64,000 nucleotides of DNA, from contig CANJQU010000003.1 of the NCBI GenBank assembly GCA_947476485.1, positions 1-64,000 of the forward strand. The letters are read 5' to 3'. The stretch's first letter is position 1; each line of letters begins with the position of its first letter. The DNA comes from Chitinophagaceae bacterium (GTDB taxonomy: Bacteria; Bacteroidota; Bacteroidia; Chitinophagales; Chitinophagaceae). A program made the position numbers and the translations under genes. A model generated the notes under the pieces. It did not search any database, had not been told where the DNA came from, and saw nothing but the letters and a program-made list of their open reading frames with translations. This document shows, one piece after another, positions 60,623-64,000 of the stretch.

Positions 60623-60651
60623 GTGTCAGCCTGTTAGCTGTTAGTACTGCT
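60623..60651. repeat. Short drifted tandem array, 7-bp period
   Basis: CTGTTAG at 60631-60637 and 60638-60644, flanked by the weaker GTGTCAG and TACTGCT. It starts directly after the stop codon of the cytochrome gene. Confidence 0.4.
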
Positions 60652-60725
60652 AAAGCTATTTGCAAAATGCTTGACTGCAATTCCTGAGATGTTTCGGAGT
60701 AAAGGGAAGGAAAAAAGAAGGGAAT

Positions 60726-61334
60726 TTACTTTGCAATATCGCCAGATGTCAACTTTGTGTTTTTGTAAATCTCTTTCAAAGCTAAAGTAACACCAATAGT
60801 CCGCAGTTTAATTGATTGTTGCATGTCTTCGTACTCCCTAAGTTCCCAGAAACCAGAATCATTTATCCGAAAGGCTTCAATGCTAATTGTTTCCGGCTCT
60901 ACAAGAACATATTCTTTAAGCGTGGGAATATCCCTGTACAGTTTGAATTTAGCGTTGCGGTTATAGTCCCTTGTAGAATCAGAGAGGACTTCGAATATTA
61001 TTGTTGGATTCAGGAAATTAAAATCATCATTATTCAGCGATTCCAGTCCGCCACAAAAAACAGAAACATCAGGATAAGTAAAAAGTGTATTCTTTTCAAC
61101 GTGCACCCGGGCATCGCTGCCGAATGGTTGGCATGGTTTCCCATCGAGCCAATTGGTCAAATTAGTAAGAAGGTTTCTAACGACAATATTGTGCTGGGAT
61201 TTATTGCCGGACATAGCGAATATCTCACCCCGGTAATATTCATGCTTTTCAGTTGCTGCGTTTTCCAGTTCAAGGTATTCTTCTATAGAATATTTGCCCT
61301 TACCATAGGCAATAGCGGGCTCATTGATGATCAT
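60726..61334 (-). CDS. Uma2 family protein (putative PD-(D/E)XK endonuclease)
   Basis: 202 residues. [29 protein letters not shown] is the Uma2 N-terminal segment (its core [15 protein letters not shown]). [10 protein letters not shown] and [21 protein letters not shown] follow, with the D...ExL-type catalytic strand, and [14 protein letters not shown] closes the fold. Uma2 proteins are abundant in cyanobacteria and Bacteroidota. A nuclease role is inferred from the fold only. A near-consensus TACCTTTA at 61339-61346 lies 4 nt before the ATG at 61334. Confidence 0.9.
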   Translation of the reverse strand: MIINEPAIAYGKGKYSIEEYLELENAATEKHEYYRGEIFAMSGNKSQHNIVVRNLLTNLTNWLDGKPCQPFGSDARVHVEKNTLFTYPDVSVFCGGLESLNNDDFNFLNPTIIFEVLSDSTRDYNRNAKFKLYRDIPTLKEYVLVEPETISIEAFRINDSGFWELREYEDMQQSIKLRTIGVTLALKEIYKNTKLTSGDIAK

Positions 61335-61486
61335 AGGCTAAAGGTAGGGAAAATTTAAATTTATGATGAAGTGAGGACAGGCCTCAACTGCAATTCCCTG
61401 ATTGTCGGTGTGTCCGGCGAAAAGCGGAGTCCCGCCGGGGACCGGTGATGCTTTTTTATTTTGGAACACTACGGATCGCTTCTGAA

Positions 61487-62302
61487 CTACTCTTTCTTCT
61501 TATCTTCTTCATCAATTTTCACGGCCAGTCGGGTCAGTTTCCGGAAAATAAATTTGGTTCCAACAAGGCTACAAAACAGCAAGCCCAGTATGCACAATAC
61601 TTTTACAGTTTTAACTGTTTGACTTGCATCCTTTCGTGGTTGAACGACGAAAACCATTATTGATCCAGTAACGATTGTGAAAGCAGATAAATACAATATC
61701 AGCAACCTCATTGCAATTTTTGTTCCCCGGCTTTTGGTGTTCTGTGTTTCAGTGCCGGCCGGGACACTAAGTTCTTCATGCTTCTGCGATAGTGAAGGTG
61801 ATAGAGGCTTAGCAGCCGGTGCAATAGGACCGGGGATGTATGTTTCAAACTTTAAACCCAGTTCGCTGATCAGCCCGTCAAAATCCTGCGCTTTAACAAA
61901 TGGTATCTGTTGCTCGCATAAATTATACCTGGTTCCATCGTTTAAAGTCATCCTGATAAACTTACCATCGATTTTACTATTACCATGCCGAAATTTTTTT
62001 ATGTCTCCGTAAGGAATTAGTACGTCCTCTTTCTTCGACTGGAAACGAAAAACATTTTGCTGCAACCATTTTAAATAAAAGCCGTCATCCTGAATTTCTA
62101 TGGTTACTTTACCTTTTGATGAAAAATTGGCAAGGAGATAAGCTACAATAGCCACTACAAGCATGCATAAGCAAAAATAACGCAAGCGCATGTTGTCAAG
62201 ATCGAAAAACTTGCCAAAAATTACAGTACCGATCAGAAAATAAAGAATGGAGAATACTATTGCGCGAGCACGCGAGTAGGGATATGCGGTATATGCGTTC
62301 AT
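61487..62302 (-). CDS. Membrane protein of unknown function
   Basis: 271 residues from the ATG at 62302 (MNAYTAYPYSRARAIVFSIL); a longer frame from 62359 adds a Phe/Tyr-rich stretch with no promoter and is less likely. Two helices at the N-terminus (about 12-30 and 38-56) and two near the C-terminus (about 198-218 and 232-252) enclose a soluble domain. That domain (VTIEIQDDGFYLKWLQQN, VLIPYGDIKKFRHG, IRMTLNDGTRYNL) resembles a PH-like beta fold, then a Pro/Ser linker follows. Inner membrane. No family recognised. Confidence 0.7.
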   Translation of the reverse strand: MNAYTAYPYSRARAIVFSILYFLIGTVIFGKFFDLDNMRLRYFCLCMLVVAIVAYLLANFSSKGKVTIEIQDDGFYLKWLQQNVFRFQSKKEDVLIPYGDIKKFRHGNSKIDGKFIRMTLNDGTRYNLCEQQIPFVKAQDFDGLISELGLKFETYIPGPIAPAAKPLSPSLSQKHEELSVPAGTETQNTKSRGTKIAMRLLILYLSAFTIVTGSIMVFVVQPRKDASQTVKTVKVLCILGLLFCSLVGTKFIFRKLTRLAVKIDEEDKKKE

Positions 62303-62630
62303 ATAAAATCGGATAAATACAAAAACATAAATATACAGGCATAAAAGAGAATCTCGCAATTGTCATCAGTGAGGTTTAAACACCACAGGCAGTTGGGGGA
62401 GAACACATGATTCCCTAAATTTTTAGATATATTTACCTAGCTATGGATAACGCGAAAGGTAGCGTTAGGAACTTTAACTCAATTTTAACTCATCGTTTCT
62501 CCGAATCAGCCATTTTGCCAGAGTTTTAACAAGATGTTTTGTTAATTTCATGTTATAAAATAATTAATTTCCCTTTATTTTCAAGGGTTTAGGCGTAGAA
62601 GGGGGAGATTTGAATAAGTTTGGAATATTT
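62303..62630. other. 328-bp AT-rich gap upstream of the rpoB promoter
   Basis: No convincing gene. A 28-codon ATG frame at 62443 is too weak to call. No rplL or other ribosomal protein gene is present here, although these often precede rpoB. Confidence 0.5.
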
Positions 62631-62662
62631 TTTGCTTATTTAATAGCGTTTTGGTATCTTTG
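62631..62662 (+). promoter_or_regulatory. rpoB promoter: TTTG, 20 nt, TATCTTTG
   Basis: TTTG at 62631-62634 and an exact -7 box at 62655-62662. Transcription from about 62669 gives a leader of about 130 nt before the ATG at 62798. A Shine-Dalgarno-like AAGGAG sits at 62780-62785. Confidence 0.7.
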
Positions 62663-62797
62663 CCATCCCAATTTTCGGGGCATCTATACGTGCATAAGTT
62701 TATTTTGACCATTTTCTGTTAAGACCAATACCTGTAAAGTTAAGCCCAGCTTAGCTTACGGGAATTTTTTGTTTTTAAAAAGGAGCATAAAAATACT

Positions 62798-64000
62798 ATG
62801 GCTATACCACAAAAAAAGACCGCAGCCGGAAGGATCAATTTCGGAAAGCTACACGACGCAGCAGCTATGCCTGACCTGCTCGCGATCCAGCTTCAGTCCT
62901 TTCAGGATTTTTTCCAGCTGGAAACGACGCCGGATAAGCGCGACAATGAAGGCCTGTTCCGTGTGTTCAAGGAGAATTTCCCGATCACGGACACTCGTAA
63001 CATTTTCGTGCTTGAGTTCCTGGATTATTTCATCGACCCGCCACGTTACACAATCGACGAGTGTATGGAGCGCGGTCTTACGTATTCCGTGCCATTGAAA
63101 GCAAAGCTTAGGCTGAGCTGTAATGATGAGGAGCATGTGGACTTTGAAACCATAGTACAGGATGTGTTCCTGGGCAACATCCCCTACATGACCCCACGTG
63201 GTACGTTTGTGATCAACGGCGCTGAACGTGTGGTTGTATCGCAGCTTCACCGTTCTCCGGGTGTGTTCTTCGGACAGAGCGTTCACCCTAACGGAACCAA
63301 AATATACTCTGCACGTGTTATCCCGTTCAAGGGCGCATGGATGGAGTTCGCTACCGACATCAACAATGTGATGTACGCGTACATCGACCGTAAAAAGAAA
63401 TTCCCTGTAACCACACTGCTCCGTGCAATTGGTTATGAAACAGATAAGGACATACTGGAGCTTTTCGGCATGGCTGATGAAGTGAAGGTAGACAAGAAGA
63501 CCCTGGCTGCTCATGTTGGCCGCCGTCTTGCAGCCCGTGTACTGCGTAGCTGGACGGAAGACTTCGTTGATGAGGACACCGGTGAAGTAGTAACCATTGA
63601 GCGTAACGAGATCGTACTGGACCGCGACAGCGTTCTTGACGAAGACAATATGGCAATGGTACAGGAAATGGGCATTAAGACCGTATTCCTGCAGAAAGAA
63701 GAAGTGAGCGGTGATTTCTCGATCATCTACAACACCCTTAACAAGGATACTTCTAACTCTGAGCTTGAAGCCGTTCAGCACATCTATCGTCAGCTCCGTG
63801 GCAGTGATGCACCGGATGACGAAACTGCACGTGGTATCATAGAAAAGCTGTTCTTCAGCGACAAGCGCTATGACCTGGGCGAAGTGGGCCGTTACAAGAT
63901 CAACCGTAAATTAGGACTTGATATCAACCTCACTACCAAGGTATTGAGCAAGGAAGATATCATCTCGATCATAAAGTATCTGGTACGCCTTACCAACGGT
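62798..64000 (+). CDS. rpoB: DNA-directed RNA polymerase subunit beta (N-terminal part, cut by window end)
   Basis: 401 codons are inside the window, open to its end. [21 protein letters not shown] opens the protein. [17 protein letters not shown] and the beta-1 lobe blocks [35 protein letters not shown] (shown across its parts) with [11 protein letters not shown] are unmistakable RpoB. The beta-2 lobe contains a Bacteroidota-style segment ([19 protein letters not shown]). Codon use and GC are like the other housekeeping genes here. The rpoB gene has its own promoter and is not preceded by rplL in this window. Confidence 0.98.
   Translation, partial: MAIPQKKTAAGRINFGKLHDAAAMPDLLAIQLQSFQDFFQLETTPDKRDNEGLFRVFKENFPITDTRNIFVLEFLDYFIDPPRYTIDECMERGLTYSVPLKAKLRLSCNDEEHVDFETIVQDVFLGNIPYMTPRGTFVINGAERVVVSQLHRSPGVFFGQSVHPNGTKIYSARVIPFKGAWMEFATDINNVMYAYIDRKKKFPVTTLLRAIGYETDKDILELFGMADEVKVDKKTLAAHVGRRLAARVLRSWTEDFVDEDTGEVVTIERNEIVLDRDSVLDEDNMAMVQEMGIKTVFLQKEEVSGDFSIIYNTLNKDTSNSELEAVQHIYRQLRGSDAPDDETARGIIEKLFFSDKRYDLGEVGRYKINRKLGLDINLTTKVLSKEDIISIIKYLVRLTNG

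Noticed and set aside
62443-62529. 28-codon ATG frame upstream of rpoB
   Set aside because: No supporting signal beyond a near-consensus TATATTTA; likely chance.
62849-63781. 310-codon open frame antisense to rpoB
   Set aside because: Shadow of the rpoB codon pattern; no start context, no family features, and rpoB is certain.
1-64000. CRISPR array, prophage, integron or insertion sequence
   Set aside because: No regularly spaced identical repeats, no cas, integrase, transposase or phage structural genes were seen. The tandem arrays have 7-8 bp units without spacers.

Overview
The window looks like chromosomal DNA of a Bacteroidota bacterium, most likely Chitinophagaceae or a close relative (order Chitinophagales). 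The reasons are: six secreted proteins ending in type IX secretion (T9SS) sorting domains; the Bacteroidota-type promoter signature (TTTG near -33, TAnnTTTG near -7) in front of many genes; almost no strong Shine-Dalgarno sites; lipoproteins with Bacteroidota-style lipoboxes; and families typical of the phylum (DUF983, DUF4199, PNGase F-like, OmpA-FGE fusion). No prophage, integrase, transposase, CRISPR array or rRNA operon was seen. One tRNA gene is present.

Layout. 1-8.7 kb: a partial vWA/YfbK-like protein, a BNR-repeat T9SS cargo protein, a GxxExxY protein, formate-tetrahydrofolate ligase (fhs), a secreted protein of unknown function and a DUF983 protein. 8.7-14.2 kb: a candidate small structured RNA with its own promoter and terminator, then a TMTC-like membrane/TPR protein, an unknown secreted protein and an OmpA-FGE fusion, with three related hairpins at the junctions. 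14.3-20.2 kb: RNA modification and envelope genes (rlmN, an LptF/G permease, tgt, a GT2 glycosyltransferase, rsmG) plus a RelE/ParE-like toxin-antitoxin pair whose toxin appears to start at ATT. 20.2-26 kb: a di-heme cytochrome c peroxidase with a barrel protein, yebC, two regulators, and an ArsR-controlled SRPBCC-VOC fusion. 26-30 kb: a stress block (large catalase, small lipoprotein, glycine-zipper stress protein, DUF892 ferritin-like protein). 30-37 kb: T9SS cargo, lipoproteins, a frameshifted DinB-family gene and der. 37-44.4 kb: tilS, rhomboid, tRNA-Arg, rlmH, an NHL-repeat cargo protein, xth and a second toxin-antitoxin pair. 44.5-53 kb: a Y-family polymerase with a PA0069-type radical SAM protein, a PaaK-like ligase, DedA, an MFS transporter and a REC-PAS-PAS-HisKA protein without an ATPase domain. 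53.6-64 kb: a giant multidomain T9SS protein, a di-heme cytochrome, an Uma2 protein, a membrane protein and the start of rpoB.

Most genes are ordinary housekeeping or envelope genes in short transcription units. The unexplained signals lie mainly between the genes: the candidate RNA at 8779-8860; at least nine drifted tandem arrays with a 7- or 8-bp period, lying at gene borders; an inverted-repeat element that supplies the C-terminus of a protein; ArsR operator-like twin repeats; and several promoters placed so close to the start codon that the mRNA should be nearly leaderless. I saw no clear multi-gene novel defence or biosynthetic system. The candidate RNA and the periodic arrays are the best leads.
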